Counted from the first letter of the stretch, positions 27,403 through 36,486 are shown. The stretch: DNA of 64,000 bases from Pseudomonas sp. H9 (GCF_004353925.1 NZ_SMOK01000047.1:1-64000); one strand, 5' to 3'. Made by a program: numbers and translations. The notes: generated by a model not told the origin, from the sequence alone.

Positions 27403-28845
27403 ATGAGCACAGCAATCAGTCCGACTGCTTATAACTATAAGGTCGTCCGCCAGTTCGCCATCATGACGGTGGTCTGGGGGATCCTTGGCATGGGGCTTGG
27501 AGTCTTCATCGCCTCGCAATTGGTATGGCCCCAGCTGAACCTGGACCTGCCATGGACGAGTTTTGGACGCCTTCGCCCACTGCACACCAACTTGGTGATT
27601 TTCGCCTTCGGTGGTTGTGCGCTGTTTGCCACTTCCTATTATGTGGTGCAGCGTACCTGCCAGACGCGACTGATTTCCGATAGCCTCGCGGCCTTCACCT
27701 TCTGGGGTTGGCAAGCGGTGATCGTCGGTGCGCTCATTACCCTGCCACTGGGTTACACCACGACCAAGGAATACGCCGAGCTGGAATGGCCGATCGCCAT
27801 TTTGCTGGCCATTGTCTGGGTCACCTACGGTGTGGTGTTCTTCGGCACCATCGTCAAGCGCAAGACCAAGCACATCTATGTAGGTAACTGGTTCTACGGT
27901 GCCTTCATTGTCGTGACTGCGATGCTGCACATCGTCAACCACATGTCGCTGCCGGTCAGCCTGTTCAAGTCGTACTCGGCTTACTCGGGTGCAACCGACG
28001 CGATGATCCAGTGGTGGTACGGCCACAACGCCGTGGGCTTCTTCCTGACCACCGGCTTCCTGGGCATGATGTACTACTTCGTACCCAAGCAGGCTGAGCG
28101 TCCGATCTACTCGTATCGCCTGTCGATCGTGCACTTCTGGGCACTGATCACTCTGTACATCTGGGCTGGCCCGCACCACCTGCACTACACCGCCCTGCCA
28201 GACTGGGCACAATCGCTGGGCATGGCCATGTCGATCATTCTGCTGGCACCAAGCTGGGGCGGCATGATCAACGGCATGATGACCCTGTCGGGCGCCTGGC
28301 ATAAGCTGCGCACCGACCCGATCCTGCGTTTCCTCGTGGTATCGCTGGCGTTCTACGGCATGTCGACCTTCGAAGGTCCGATGATGGCGATCAAGACCGT
28401 CAACTCGCTGTCGCACTACACCGACTGGACCGTTGGCCACGTACACGCCGGCGCCTTGGGCTGGGTAGCAATGATCTCGATCGGCGCCCTGTACCACCTG
28501 ATCCCGAAAGTCTACGGCCGCGAGCAGATGCACAGCATCGGCCTGATCAACGCGCACTTCTGGCTGGCTACCATCGGTACCGTTCTGTACATCGCCTCGA
28601 TGTGGGTCAACGGCATTACCCAAGGCCTGATGTGGCGTGCAATCAACGACGACGGCACCCTCACCTACTCCTTCGTTGAAGCGCTGCAAGCCAGCCATCC
28701 GGGCTTTATGGTCCGCGCCCTGGGTGGTGCGTTCTTCGCCTCCGGCATGTTGCTGATGGCCTACAACGTGTTCCGCACCGTCCGCGCCTCGAAGCCGGCC
28801 GAAGCTGAAGCCGCCGCTCAGATCGCTGTCGTGGGAGCCCACTGA
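27403..28845 (+). CDS. ccoN: cbb3 cytochrome c oxidase catalytic subunit CcoN (operon 2)
   Basis: Second catalytic subunit, 480 aa, with the same ligand blocks (HTNLVIF, WWYGHNAVGFF, HHLHY, HVHAGALGW). Long stretches match the first CcoN almost residue for residue, while the N-terminal third and the C-terminal tail differ more. Its stop overlaps the ccoO start (TGATG). By position it corresponds to P. aeruginosa cco1, the constitutive enzyme, and no Anr box is visible upstream. Confidence 0.96.
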   Translation: MSTAISPTAYNYKVVRQFAIMTVVWGILGMGLGVFIASQLVWPQLNLDLPWTSFGRLRPLHTNLVIFAFGGCALFATSYYVVQRTCQTRLISDSLAAFTFWGWQAVIVGALITLPLGYTTTKEYAELEWPIAILLAIVWVTYGVVFFGTIVKRKTKHIYVGNWFYGAFIVVTAMLHIVNHMSLPVSLFKSYSAYSGATDAMIQWWYGHNAVGFFLTTGFLGMMYYFVPKQAERPIYSYRLSIVHFWALITLYIWAGPHHLHYTALPDWAQSLGMAMSIILLAPSWGGMINGMMTLSGAWHKLRTDPILRFLVVSLAFYGMSTFEGPMMAIKTVNSLSHYTDWTVGHVHAGALGWVAMISIGALYHLIPKVYGREQMHSIGLINAHFWLATIGTVLYIASMWVNGITQGLMWRAINDDGTLTYSFVEALQASHPGFMVRALGGAFFASGMLLMAYNVFRTVRASKPAEAEAAAQIAVVGAH

Positions 28846-29453
28846 TGAAGCATGAAGTAGTCGAGAAGAATATCGGCCTGCTGGCCTTCTTCATGGTCAT
28901 CGCCGTGAGTATCGGCGGCCTGACCCAAATCGTCCCGCTGTTCTTCCAGGACGTTACCAACAAGCCGGTCGAAGGCATGAAGCCGCGCACCGCGCTGGAA
29001 CTGGAAGGCCGTGACATTTACATCCGTGAAGGCTGCGTTCAGTGCCACTCGCAGATGATTCGTCCGTTCCGTGCTGAAACCGAGCGCTATGGCCACTACT
29101 CGGTGGCCGGTGAAAGCGTCTGGGACCACCCGTTCCTGTGGGGTTCCAAGCGTACCGGCCCGGACCTGGCCCGTGTTGGCGGTCGTTACTCCGACGACTG
29201 GCACCGTGCTCACCTGTACAACCCGCGCAACGTCGTGCCTGAGTCGAAAATGCCGGCCTACCCATGGCTGGTAGAAAACAAGCTCGACGGCAAAGACACG
29301 GTCAAGAAGATGGAAGTCCTGCGCACCCTCGGCACGCCGTACACCGATGAAGACATCGCCGGTGCCCGCGACGCAGTCAAGGGCAAGACTGAAATGGACG
29401 CCCTGGTTGCCTACCTGCAAGGCCTGGGCACCATCATCAAAAGCAAACGGTGA
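28845..29453 (+). CDS. ccoO: cbb3 oxidase mono-heme subunit CcoO (operon 2)
   Basis: Mono-heme cytochrome c subunit of 202 aa with an N-terminal anchor and CVQCHSQMIRPF. It is nearly identical to the first CcoO through residue 140 and diverges after PAYPWLVE, where this copy has ENKLDGKDTVKKMEVLRTLG. It is translationally coupled to ccoN by a one-base overlap. Confidence 0.95.
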   Translation: MKHEVVEKNIGLLAFFMVIAVSIGGLTQIVPLFFQDVTNKPVEGMKPRTALELEGRDIYIREGCVQCHSQMIRPFRAETERYGHYSVAGESVWDHPFLWGSKRTGPDLARVGGRYSDDWHRAHLYNPRNVVPESKMPAYPWLVENKLDGKDTVKKMEVLRTLGTPYTDEDIAGARDAVKGKTEMDALVAYLQGLGTIIKSKR

Positions 29454-29458
29454 CATTG

Positions 29459-29656
29459 ATGGATATCGGGATGATTCGTGGCCTGGGCACCGTCGTCGTG
29501 ATGGTGGCCTTCATCGGCCTGGCGTTGTGGGTGTTCAGTTCTCGGCGCAAGTCCGAGTTCGACGAAGCGACCATGCTGCCCTTCGCGGATGATCCCGAAG
29601 CCAGCAAGCACGTCGAGCAAGCGCAAGCGAAAGCGTCTAGGAGTAACAACGAATGA
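29459..29656 (+). CDS. ccoQ: cbb3 oxidase small subunit CcoQ (operon 2)
   Basis: Single-span peptide of 65 aa: a hydrophobic helix at about 9-27, then SSRRKSEFDEA and a polar tail. I chose ATG 29459 because GGTGA lies just upstream and the length equals that of the first CcoQ; a GTG at 29450 would add three residues. Its stop overlaps the ccoP start. Confidence 0.88.
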   Translation: MDIGMIRGLGTVVVMVAFIGLALWVFSSRRKSEFDEATMLPFADDPEASKHVEQAQAKASRSNNE

Positions 29657-30633
29657 CTACCTTCTGGAGTCTGTACGTCACCGTTTTGAGTCTGGGCACC
29701 ATCTTCGCCCTGACCTGGCTGCTGCTGTCCACCCGCAAGGGACAACGCAGCGATATCACCGAAGAAACCGTAGGCCATGCCTACGATGGCATCGAAGAGT
29801 ACGACAACCCGCTGCCCCAGTGGTGGTTCTGGCTGTTCGTCGGCACCATCGTTTTCGCCCTCGGCTACCTGGTGCTGTACCCAGGCCTGGGTAACTGGAA
29901 AGGCGTGTTGCCAGGCTACCAGTACCTGGATAACGAGAAGAAAACCGAGTTCGCCAACGGCCAGGAAGGCTGGACTGGCGTGCACGAGTGGGAAAAGGAA
30001 ATGCTCCGTGCAGATGCCAAATTTGGGCCGATTTTCGCCAAATTTGCAGCCATGCCGATTGAAGAAGTCGCCAAAGACCCGCAAGCCCTGAAAATGGGCG
30101 GCCGTCTTTTCGCTTCCAACTGCTCGGTGTGCCACGGTTCCGATGCCAAGGGTTCCTACGGCTTCCCTAACCTGACCGACAACGACTGGCGCTGGGGCGG
30201 CGACCCGCAAACCATCAAAGCCACCATCATGGGTGGTCGCCATGGCGTGATGCCGGCCTGGGCGGAAGTAATCGGCGAACAAGGCGTTGCCGACGTCGCC
30301 GCTTACGTGCTGACCAACCTGGACGGCCGCAAGCTGCCAGAAGGCGCCAAAGCTGACGCAGCCAATGGCCAGAAGCTGTTTGCCGCCAACTGCGTGGCCT
30401 GCCACGGTCCTGAAGGTAAAGGTACCCCGGCCATGGGTGCACCTAACCTGACCCATCCGCAGGCGTTCATTTACGGTTCGAGCTTCGCGCAACTGCAGCA
30501 GACCATCCGTTACGGCCGTCAAGGCCAGATGCCTGCTCAGGAAGCGATCCAGGGCAATGACAAGGTCCACCTGCTGGCCGCCTATGTCTACAGCCTGTCG
30601 CACCAAGAAGATAAGGCTACCGAAGCGAAGTAA
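29653..30633 (+). CDS. ccoP: cbb3 oxidase di-heme subunit CcoP (operon 2)
   Basis: Di-heme membrane cytochrome c of 326 aa with CSVCH and CVACH motifs. Compared with the first CcoP it carries an extra charged segment (YLDNEKKTEFANG) after LPGYQ, between the membrane anchor and the heme domains. It is followed by a strong terminator and a REP cluster that close the operon. Confidence 0.95.
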   Translation: MTTFWSLYVTVLSLGTIFALTWLLLSTRKGQRSDITEETVGHAYDGIEEYDNPLPQWWFWLFVGTIVFALGYLVLYPGLGNWKGVLPGYQYLDNEKKTEFANGQEGWTGVHEWEKEMLRADAKFGPIFAKFAAMPIEEVAKDPQALKMGGRLFASNCSVCHGSDAKGSYGFPNLTDNDWRWGGDPQTIKATIMGGRHGVMPAWAEVIGEQGVADVAAYVLTNLDGRKLPEGAKADAANGQKLFAANCVACHGPEGKGTPAMGAPNLTHPQAFIYGSSFAQLQQTIRYGRQGQMPAQEAIQGNDKVHLLAAYVYSLSHQEDKATEAK

Positions 30634-30649
30634 TTCGTCCGGTAGCGCG

Positions 30650-30683
30650 AAGCCCCGTCAGTGCAGACTGCCGGGGCTTTTTT
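30650..30683 (+). terminator. Rho-independent terminator after ccoP of operon 2
   Basis: AAGCCCCG (30650-30657) pairs with CGGGGCTT (30672-30679), followed by a T-rich run. It is 17 bp past the ccoP stop. Confidence 0.9.
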
Positions 30684-30698
30684 ATACAACTTGTATCT

Positions 30699-30787
30699 GT
30701 AGGAGCGGGCTTGCCCCGCGATTGCGGTTTGATCTGTCACACCGCATCGCGGGGCAAGCCCGCTCCCACAGCAAGCCCGCTCCCACA
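30699..30787. repeat. REP cluster between ccoP and ccoG
   Basis: One REP core at 30699-30725, an inverted one at 30743-30770 and an extra partial core at 30771-30787, which repeats the last part of the second arm in tandem. Confidence 0.85.
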
Positions 30788-30861
30788 AACCACTGGCAAG
30801 CTGCCTGCATGACCCAGATCAATTGACACGCCCACTACACTAATCATCAGGCAAACCCAAC

Positions 30862-30876
30862 GCGACTAAAAGTCGC
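30862..30876. promoter_or_regulatory. RoxR/PrrA-like inverted repeat upstream of ccoG
   Basis: GCGAC-TAAAA-GTCGC has the same arms and 5-bp spacer as the site at 26986-27000. It lies about 115 bp before the ccoG start. Function is inferred from likeness to redox-response-regulator sites. Confidence 0.4.
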
Positions 30877-30989
30877 AGCCGTGCCCCATGTTGCCACTAC
30901 AGGCGTATTATCCGACCTAGAGCAGCATAAACGTCTGACTGCGATCGGCACGTACTGATCGTGGCACTCTTCCACTGCCGTGGGACTCA

Positions 30990-32408
30990 ATGATGAGCAA
31001 GCAGATTCCTGTACATGATGTCACCCCGCCTGCCAATAAGAATAAAGACGGCGTCGATCTTTACGCGTCTCGGGAAAAAATCTACACCCGAGCCTTCACC
31101 GGCATTTTCCGCAATTTGCGCATGGTCGGTGGCGCTGTCCTGTTCCTGCTGTACTTCGGTACGGTGTGGCTGAATTGGGGTAATCACCAGGCGGTCTGGT
31201 GGAACCTGCCAGAGCGCAAGTTCTACATCTTTGGCGCGACCATCTGGCCCCAGGATTTCATCCTGCTTTCAGGCCTGTTGATCGTTGCCGCCTTTGGTCT
31301 GTTCTTCATCACCGTATTCGCAGGCCGGGTCTGGTGCGGCTACACCTGCCCGCAGAGTGTATGGACCTGGATTTTCATGTGGTGCGAGAAGGTCACTGAA
31401 GGTGACCGTAACCAACGCATGAAACTCGACAAGGCGCCGATGAGCGCCAACAAGTTCCTGCGCAAGCTGGCCAAGCACAGCCTGTGGCTGGTGATCGGCT
31501 TTGTCACCGGCATGACCTTCGTCGGCTATTTCTCGCCAATCCGCGAGCTGGTCGTCGAGTTCTTCACCGGCCAGGCCGACGGCTGGGCTTATTTCTGGGT
31601 CGGTTTCTTCACCCTGGCTACCTACGGCAACGCCGGTTGGTTGCGTGAGCAGGTGTGCATTTACATGTGCCCTTATGCCCGTTTCCAGAGCGTGATGTTC
31701 GACAAAGACACCCTGATCGTTTCCTACGATCCGCGTCGTGGCGAAACCCGCGGCCCACGCAAAAAAGACATCGACTACAAAGCCAAAGGGCTCGGTGACT
31801 GCATCGACTGCACCATGTGCGTCCAGGTGTGCCCGACCGGCATCGACATCCGTGACGGCTTGCAGATCGAGTGCATTGGCTGCGCCGCCTGCATCGACGC
31901 CTGCGATTCGATCATGGACAAGATGAACTACCCCAAAGGCCTGATCAGCTACACCACTGAACACAACCTGTCGGGGCAGAAGACCCATATGCTGCGCCCG
32001 CGCCTGATCGGCTATGCGGTGGTGTTGCTGGCCATGATTACCCTGCTCACCAGCGCCTTCATCCTGCGTCCGCTGGTAGGCTTCGATGTCAGCAAAGACC
32101 GCGTGCTGTACCGCGAAAACGCGATGGGCCGGATCGAAAACGTCTACAGCCTGAAGGTCATGAACAAAGACCAACGCGACCACGTTTACGTGCTTGAAGC
32201 GGCCGGCCTGCCGGACCTCAAGCTGGAAGGCGCGAAAGAAATCCGCGTCGCGGCCGGCGACATTGTCAGCCTGCCAGTACAACTGTCGATGGCCCCGGAA
32301 AAACTGCCATCGAGCACCAACGAAGTGACCTTCATCCTCAAGGACGCCGACGACAGCGCCACCCAGGTTGAAGCCAAGAGCCGTTTCATCGGCCCACAAA
32401 TTCGATAA
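30990..32408 (+). CDS. ccoG: Cytochrome c oxidase accessory iron-sulfur protein CcoG (FixG/RdxA)
   Basis: Polytopic membrane protein of 472 aa that reduces copper for cbb3 assembly. It has several membrane helices, the motif WCGYTCPQSVWTW, two ferredoxin-type 4Fe-4S clusters (CIDCTMCVQVCPTG and CIGCAACIDACD), and a C-terminal periplasmic immunoglobulin-like domain. Two adjacent ATG codons (30990, 30993) could serve as start. It leads ccoGHIS, 357 bp after ccoP, so it probably has its own promoter. Confidence 0.95.
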   Translation: MMSKQIPVHDVTPPANKNKDGVDLYASREKIYTRAFTGIFRNLRMVGGAVLFLLYFGTVWLNWGNHQAVWWNLPERKFYIFGATIWPQDFILLSGLLIVAAFGLFFITVFAGRVWCGYTCPQSVWTWIFMWCEKVTEGDRNQRMKLDKAPMSANKFLRKLAKHSLWLVIGFVTGMTFVGYFSPIRELVVEFFTGQADGWAYFWVGFFTLATYGNAGWLREQVCIYMCPYARFQSVMFDKDTLIVSYDPRRGETRGPRKKDIDYKAKGLGDCIDCTMCVQVCPTGIDIRDGLQIECIGCAACIDACDSIMDKMNYPKGLISYTTEHNLSGQKTHMLRPRLIGYAVVLLAMITLLTSAFILRPLVGFDVSKDRVLYRENAMGRIENVYSLKVMNKDQRDHVYVLEAAGLPDLKLEGAKEIRVAAGDIVSLPVQLSMAPEKLPSSTNEVTFILKDADDSATQVEAKSRFIGPQIR

Positions 32409-32420
32409 GAGACTGAGCCT

Positions 32421-32960
32421 ATGCCTTCTGCAACCGCCGCAAGCCCCTGGTACAAGCACCTCTGGCCGTGGATCATCATCGGGGTGCTGGCCACCTCGGT
32501 GACCCTGAGCCTGACTATGGTCACTATTGCGGTGAACAACCCAGACAATCTGGTCAACGACAACTACTACGAGGCGGGCAAAGGCATCAACCGCTCGCTC
32601 GACCGTGAACTGCTGGCCCAGAACCTCAACCTCAAGGCCAGCGTGCACCTTGACGAGCTGACCGGTGAAGTTGAACTGCGCCTGAGCGGCAACAGCCAGC
32701 CGAAAACCCTGGAGCTGAACCTGATCTCGCCAACGCAGCCAGAGAAGGACCGCCGGGTCATCCTGGCCCAGAGCGCCAGCGAAGCCGGACGCTATGTTGG
32801 TCAGCTGACCGACAGGGTCGAAGGGCGTCGCTTCGTCGAACTGCTCGGCAGTGAGAACGAGCATGTCTGGCGCCTGTTCGAAGAAGAACAGGTAGGCCAT
32901 GACGTCACCCTGCAGCTGGGTGATGAAGCGCTGCAAGGGGCTGAACACCTCGAAAAATGA
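32421..32960 (+). CDS. ccoH: cbb3 oxidase assembly protein CcoH (FixH)
   Basis: Single-span membrane protein of 179 aa with a helix near residues 14-36 and a periplasmic FixH domain (NDNYYEAGKGINRSLDRE). CcoH binds the assembling oxidase and stabilises CcoN. It lies 12 bp after ccoG and is followed by a REP pair before ccoI. Confidence 0.9.
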   Translation: MPSATAASPWYKHLWPWIIIGVLATSVTLSLTMVTIAVNNPDNLVNDNYYEAGKGINRSLDRELLAQNLNLKASVHLDELTGEVELRLSGNSQPKTLELNLISPTQPEKDRRVILAQSASEAGRYVGQLTDRVEGRRFVELLGSENEHVWRLFEEEQVGHDVTLQLGDEALQGAEHLEK

Positions 32961-32968
32961 GTCGTCAT

Positions 32969-33019
32969 TGATCGCGGGGCAAGTCCGCTCCCACGTGGGA
33001 GCGGGCTTGCCCCGCGATC
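32969..33019. repeat. REP pair between ccoH and ccoI
   Basis: Adjacent inverted REP cores (32969-32994 and 32995-33019) fill most of the 87-bp gap inside the maturation operon. A hairpin here could trim or stabilise the upstream message. Confidence 0.85.
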
Positions 33020-33047
33020 AGTTCCTCAGACCTTACGATAGATCGCC

Positions 33048-35501
33048 ATGACCAGCCCCACGCCTTGCTATCACTGCGCCCTGCCCGTCCCTGCTGGCAG
33101 CCACTTCACCGCCGTGGTACTCGGCCAGCCCCGGCTGTTCTGCTGCCCAGGCTGCCAGGCGGTGGCCGAAGCCATTGTTGCCGGAAACCTGGAAAGCTAT
33201 TACCAGCACCGCAGCGAAGCCAGCGCCAACCCCGAGGCCCTGCCCCAGCAACTGGTCGACGAACTGGCGCTGTATGACCGCGCCGACGTGCAAAAACCCT
33301 TCGTACGCCACAGTGGCGAACTGGCCGAAACCACCCTGCTGATTGAAGGCATCAGCTGCGCCGCCTGTGGCTGGCTGATCGAAAAGCACCTGCGCAACCT
33401 GCCCGGCGTCGCCGAGGCACGTCTGAACCTGTCCAACCATCGCCTGCAGGTCAACTGGGCCGACAGTCAGTTGCCGCTATCCGCCCTGCTGGCCGAGCTG
33501 CGCCATATCGGCTATGCCGCCCACCCTTATCAGGCCGATCGTGCCGCCGAACAACTGGCCAACGAAAACCGTACCGCCCTGCGCCAACTAGGCGTCGCCG
33601 GCCTGCTATGGTTCCAGGCGATGATGGCGACCATGGCCACCTGGCCCGAATTCAACATCGACCTGAGCCCGGAGTTGCACACCATCCTGCGCTGGGTCGC
33701 ACTGTTCCTCACTACCCCTATTGTTTTCTATAGCTGCGCCCCCTTCTTCCGTGGCGCCGCCCGCGACCTGCGCACCCGCCACCTGACCATGGATGTCTCG
33801 GTCTCGCTGGCGATCGGCCTGGCCTATGGCGCCGGTATCTGGACCGCTATCACTGGCAGTGGCGAGTTGTATTTCGACGCAGTGGGCATGTTCGCCTTGT
33901 TTCTACTGACGGGCCGCTACTTGGAACGCCGCGCGCGTGAGCGCACTGCCGCCGCCACCGCGCAACTGGTCAACCTGTTGCCTGCCTCGTGCCTGCGCCT
34001 GGGGGCGGCAGGGCAAAGCGAGCGGATCTTGCTCAGCGAGCTGCAACTGGGTGATTGCGTGCTGATCCAACCCGGCCATGTAGTGCCGGCCGATGGACGC
34101 ATCGTCAACGGCCAGTCGAGTGTCGATGAATCGCTGCTCACCGGCGAATACCTGCCGCAACCGCGCCGTGCGGGCGATGCCGTGACCGCCGGCACGCTGA
34201 ACATCGAAAGCGCTCTGACCGTCGAAGTACAGGCCCTGGGGCAAGACACGCGCCTGTCGGCGATCGTCCGCCTGCTGGAGCGCGCGCAGTCAGAGAAACC
34301 GCGCCTGGCTGAAATCGCCGACCGTGCCTCGCAATGGTTCTTGCTGTTCTCGCTGGTGGCCGCTGCCGGGATTGGCCTGCTGTGGTGGCAGCTGGACCCG
34401 TCACGGGCGTTCTGGATCGTACTGGCGATGCTGGTTGCCACCTGCCCTTGCGCACTGTCGCTGGCCACCCCGACGGCACTCACCGCTGCCACTGGCACCC
34501 TGCACAAACTCGGCCTGCTGCTGACCCGCGGCCATGTCCTCGAAGGCCTGAACCAGATCGACACGGTGATCTTCGACAAAACCGGCACGCTGACCGAAGG
34601 GCGTCTGACGTTACGCGCTATTCGCCCTCTGGCCGAGGCCGACGCCGATCAGTGCCTGATGCTCGCCGCCGCCTTGGAAAACCGCTCCGAACACCCGATT
34701 GCCCGCGCCTTCGGCCGTGCCAGCATTCCCGCCGATGAAGTACACGCCGAACCCGGTCTCGGGCTTGAAGGCGTGGTGCAAGGGCAGCGCCTGCGCATCG
34801 GCGAACCCGGCTTCGTGAGCGCCCTGAGCGGCACAGCACCACCGCCGATGCCCGCCGAGCCCGGCCAATGGCTGTTGCTGGGCAATAGCCAGGGCGCGCT
34901 GGCCTGGCTGGTACTCGATGACCGCCTGCGCCACGACGCCGCCGACCTGCTCGCTGCCTGCCGCGCCCGCGGCTGGCAGACTTTGCTGCTGTCCGGTGAC
35001 AGTTCGCCCATGGTGTACAGCGTGGCCAGCGAACTGCAGATTGACCAGGCGATCGGCGGCTTGCGCCCCGACGACAAGCTGGAAAAACTCAAGGCCCTGC
35101 AACAACAGGGACGCAAAGTGCTGATGCTTGGCGACGGCGTCAACGACGTACCGGTGCTGGCCGCCGCCGACATCAGTATCGCCATGGGATCGGCCACCGA
35201 CCTGGCCAAGACCAGCGCCGACGCCGTGCTGCTGTCCAATCGCCTGGATGCCTTGATCCAGGCCTTCAGCCTGGCCCGACGCACGCGGCGCATCATTATC
35301 GAAAACCTGCTGTGGGCAGCGCTGTATAATGGCCTCATGTTGCCGTTCGCTGCACTGGGCTGGATTACGCCGGTCTGGGCCGCGATCGGTATGTCGGTGA
35401 GTTCGCTGATCGTCGTGCTCAACGCCTTGCGCCTGACCCGCATCAGCGCACTGGCCAGCAACGACCCGGCAACCCACACCTCTGACCCTGCCACGGCCTG
35501 A
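33048..35501 (+). CDS. ccoI: Copper-exporting P-type ATPase CcoI (FixI)
   Basis: P1B-type ATPase of 817 aa that delivers copper outward for cbb3 oxidase. It has an N-terminal Cys-rich domain (CYHC, CCPGC), an HMA domain with Cys104/Cys107 in GISCAACGW, membrane helices including ATCPCALSLA (CPC copper path), the phosphorylation loop DKTGTLTEG and the hinge GDGVNDVPVLAAADISIAMG. The family resemblance to FixI/CtpA rather than CopA is supported by the extra Cys-rich N-terminal domain and the ccoGHIS context. Confidence 0.95.
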   Translation: MTSPTPCYHCALPVPAGSHFTAVVLGQPRLFCCPGCQAVAEAIVAGNLESYYQHRSEASANPEALPQQLVDELALYDRADVQKPFVRHSGELAETTLLIEGISCAACGWLIEKHLRNLPGVAEARLNLSNHRLQVNWADSQLPLSALLAELRHIGYAAHPYQADRAAEQLANENRTALRQLGVAGLLWFQAMMATMATWPEFNIDLSPELHTILRWVALFLTTPIVFYSCAPFFRGAARDLRTRHLTMDVSVSLAIGLAYGAGIWTAITGSGELYFDAVGMFALFLLTGRYLERRARERTAAATAQLVNLLPASCLRLGAAGQSERILLSELQLGDCVLIQPGHVVPADGRIVNGQSSVDESLLTGEYLPQPRRAGDAVTAGTLNIESALTVEVQALGQDTRLSAIVRLLERAQSEKPRLAEIADRASQWFLLFSLVAAAGIGLLWWQLDPSRAFWIVLAMLVATCPCALSLATPTALTAATGTLHKLGLLLTRGHVLEGLNQIDTVIFDKTGTLTEGRLTLRAIRPLAEADADQCLMLAAALENRSEHPIARAFGRASIPADEVHAEPGLGLEGVVQGQRLRIGEPGFVSALSGTAPPPMPAEPGQWLLLGNSQGALAWLVLDDRLRHDAADLLAACRARGWQTLLLSGDSSPMVYSVASELQIDQAIGGLRPDDKLEKLKALQQQGRKVLMLGDGVNDVPVLAAADISIAMGSATDLAKTSADAVLLSNRLDALIQAFSLARRTRRIIIENLLWAALYNGLMLPFAALGWITPVWAAIGMSVSSLIVVLNALRLTRISALASNDPATHTSDPATA

Positions 35502-35513
35502 TCAGGAGCCCAC

Positions 35514-35726
35514 ATGCCTGCGCTTTACGTCATGATTCCGGCCGCGCTGCTGATCGTCGCCATCGCTGTGTACATTTTTTTCTGGGCGGTAGACAGCGGC
35601 CAGTACGACGACCTAGACGGCCCGGCCCACAGCATCCTGTTCGACGACCAGGACCCACAACACACTGCGGCGATGGACGAAGCCGACGGCAAGAAACCCG
35701 ACGACGGCGCACCACCTCGTGCTTGA
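35514..35726 (+). CDS. ccoS: cbb3 oxidase assembly protein CcoS
   Basis: Small membrane protein of 70 aa with one N-terminal helix (about 4-26) followed by SGQYDDLDGPAHSILFDD, the hallmark of CcoS, which is needed for cofactor insertion into CcoN. It has a normal family length and lies 12 bp after ccoI. Confidence 0.92.
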   Translation: MPALYVMIPAALLIVAIAVYIFFWAVDSGQYDDLDGPAHSILFDDQDPQHTAAMDEADGKKPDDGAPPRA

Positions 35727-36402
35727 ACTGCTCCCCCTGCTCAGCTCGGCGCTGATCCTCGGCCTGCTGGGCGGCGGCCATTGCCTGGGGATGTGCGGCG
35801 GCCTGATGGGCGCGCTGACCCTGGCCATCCCTCAAGAGCAACGCAGCCGTCGCTTCCGCCTGCTGCTGGCCTACAACCTGGGGCGTATCGCCAGCTACGC
35901 TCTGGCCGGCCTGCTGCTCGGCCTGGCCGGCTGGGCCGTGGCCAACAGCACGGTGGCCCTTGGCATGCGTGTGGTCGCGGGGTTACTGCTGATCAGCATG
36001 GGCCTGTACTTGGCCGGCTGGTGGAGCGGCCTGACCCGCATCGAGGGCCTGGGCCGCGGCTTGTGGCGGCATATCCAGCCGGTCGCCAACCGCTTGCTGC
36101 CAGTGTCGAGCTGGCCGCGCGCTCTGCTGCTCGGCGCACTGTGGGGTTGGCTGCCGTGTGGCCTGGTCTATAGCACCCTGCTATGGGCCGCCAGCCAGGG
36201 TAATGCCGTCGACAGCGCCCTACTGATGCTGGCCTTCGGCCTCGGCACCTGGCCGGTGCTGCTGGCCACCGGGCTTGCCGCCGAACGTACCAGTGCCTTG
36301 CTGCGCAAACGGCAGATCCGCGTCGCCGGTGGTTTGCTGGTGATCCTGTTCGGTATCTGGACCCTGCCCGGCCCGCACCAGCACTGGCTCATGGGGCACT
36401 GA
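35719..36402 (+). CDS. Sulfite-exporter-like (SafE/DsbD-type) membrane protein
   Basis: Polytopic membrane protein of 227 aa starting at GTG 35719, overlapping ccoS by 8 bp. It shows GGGHCLGMCGGLMGALT near the N-terminus and ALWGWLPCGLVYSTLLWA in the middle, the paired Cys-containing half-motifs of the SafE (DUF2933-like cytochrome biogenesis) family. The constant location next to ccoS in pseudomonads suggests a metal or redox role in oxidase assembly. No experimental role is known to me. Confidence 0.8.
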   Translation: MLELLPLLSSALILGLLGGGHCLGMCGGLMGALTLAIPQEQRSRRFRLLLAYNLGRIASYALAGLLLGLAGWAVANSTVALGMRVVAGLLLISMGLYLAGWWSGLTRIEGLGRGLWRHIQPVANRLLPVSSWPRALLLGALWGWLPCGLVYSTLLWAASQGNAVDSALLMLAFGLGTWPVLLATGLAAERTSALLRKRQIRVAGGLLVILFGIWTLPGPHQHWLMGH

Positions 36403-36409
36403 AGCCACG

Positions 36410-36451
36410 TTGATGCAAATCAAGATGTAAAATCTGATGTCCGCCTAGAAT
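36410..36451 (+). promoter_or_regulatory. Anr-dependent promoter of hemN
   Basis: Perfect Anr/FNR box TTGAT-GCAA-ATCAA (36410-36423) followed 22 bp later by the -10 element TAGAAT (36446-36451). A start near 36458 places the box at -41.5, a classic class II arrangement. Confidence 0.85.
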
Positions 36452-36486
36452 TTTGCACACTGCTGCTCATTCTGGGGATTGCCCAC

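Noticed and set aside
27343..28842. 499-codon open frame antisense to ccoN, with a similar one (23988-25331) opposite the first ccoN
   Set aside because: The two antisense translations resemble each other only because the ccoN copies do.
31269..32948. 559-codon open frame antisense to ccoG and ccoH
   Set aside because: It covers two well-supported genes on the other strand and has no recognisable product.
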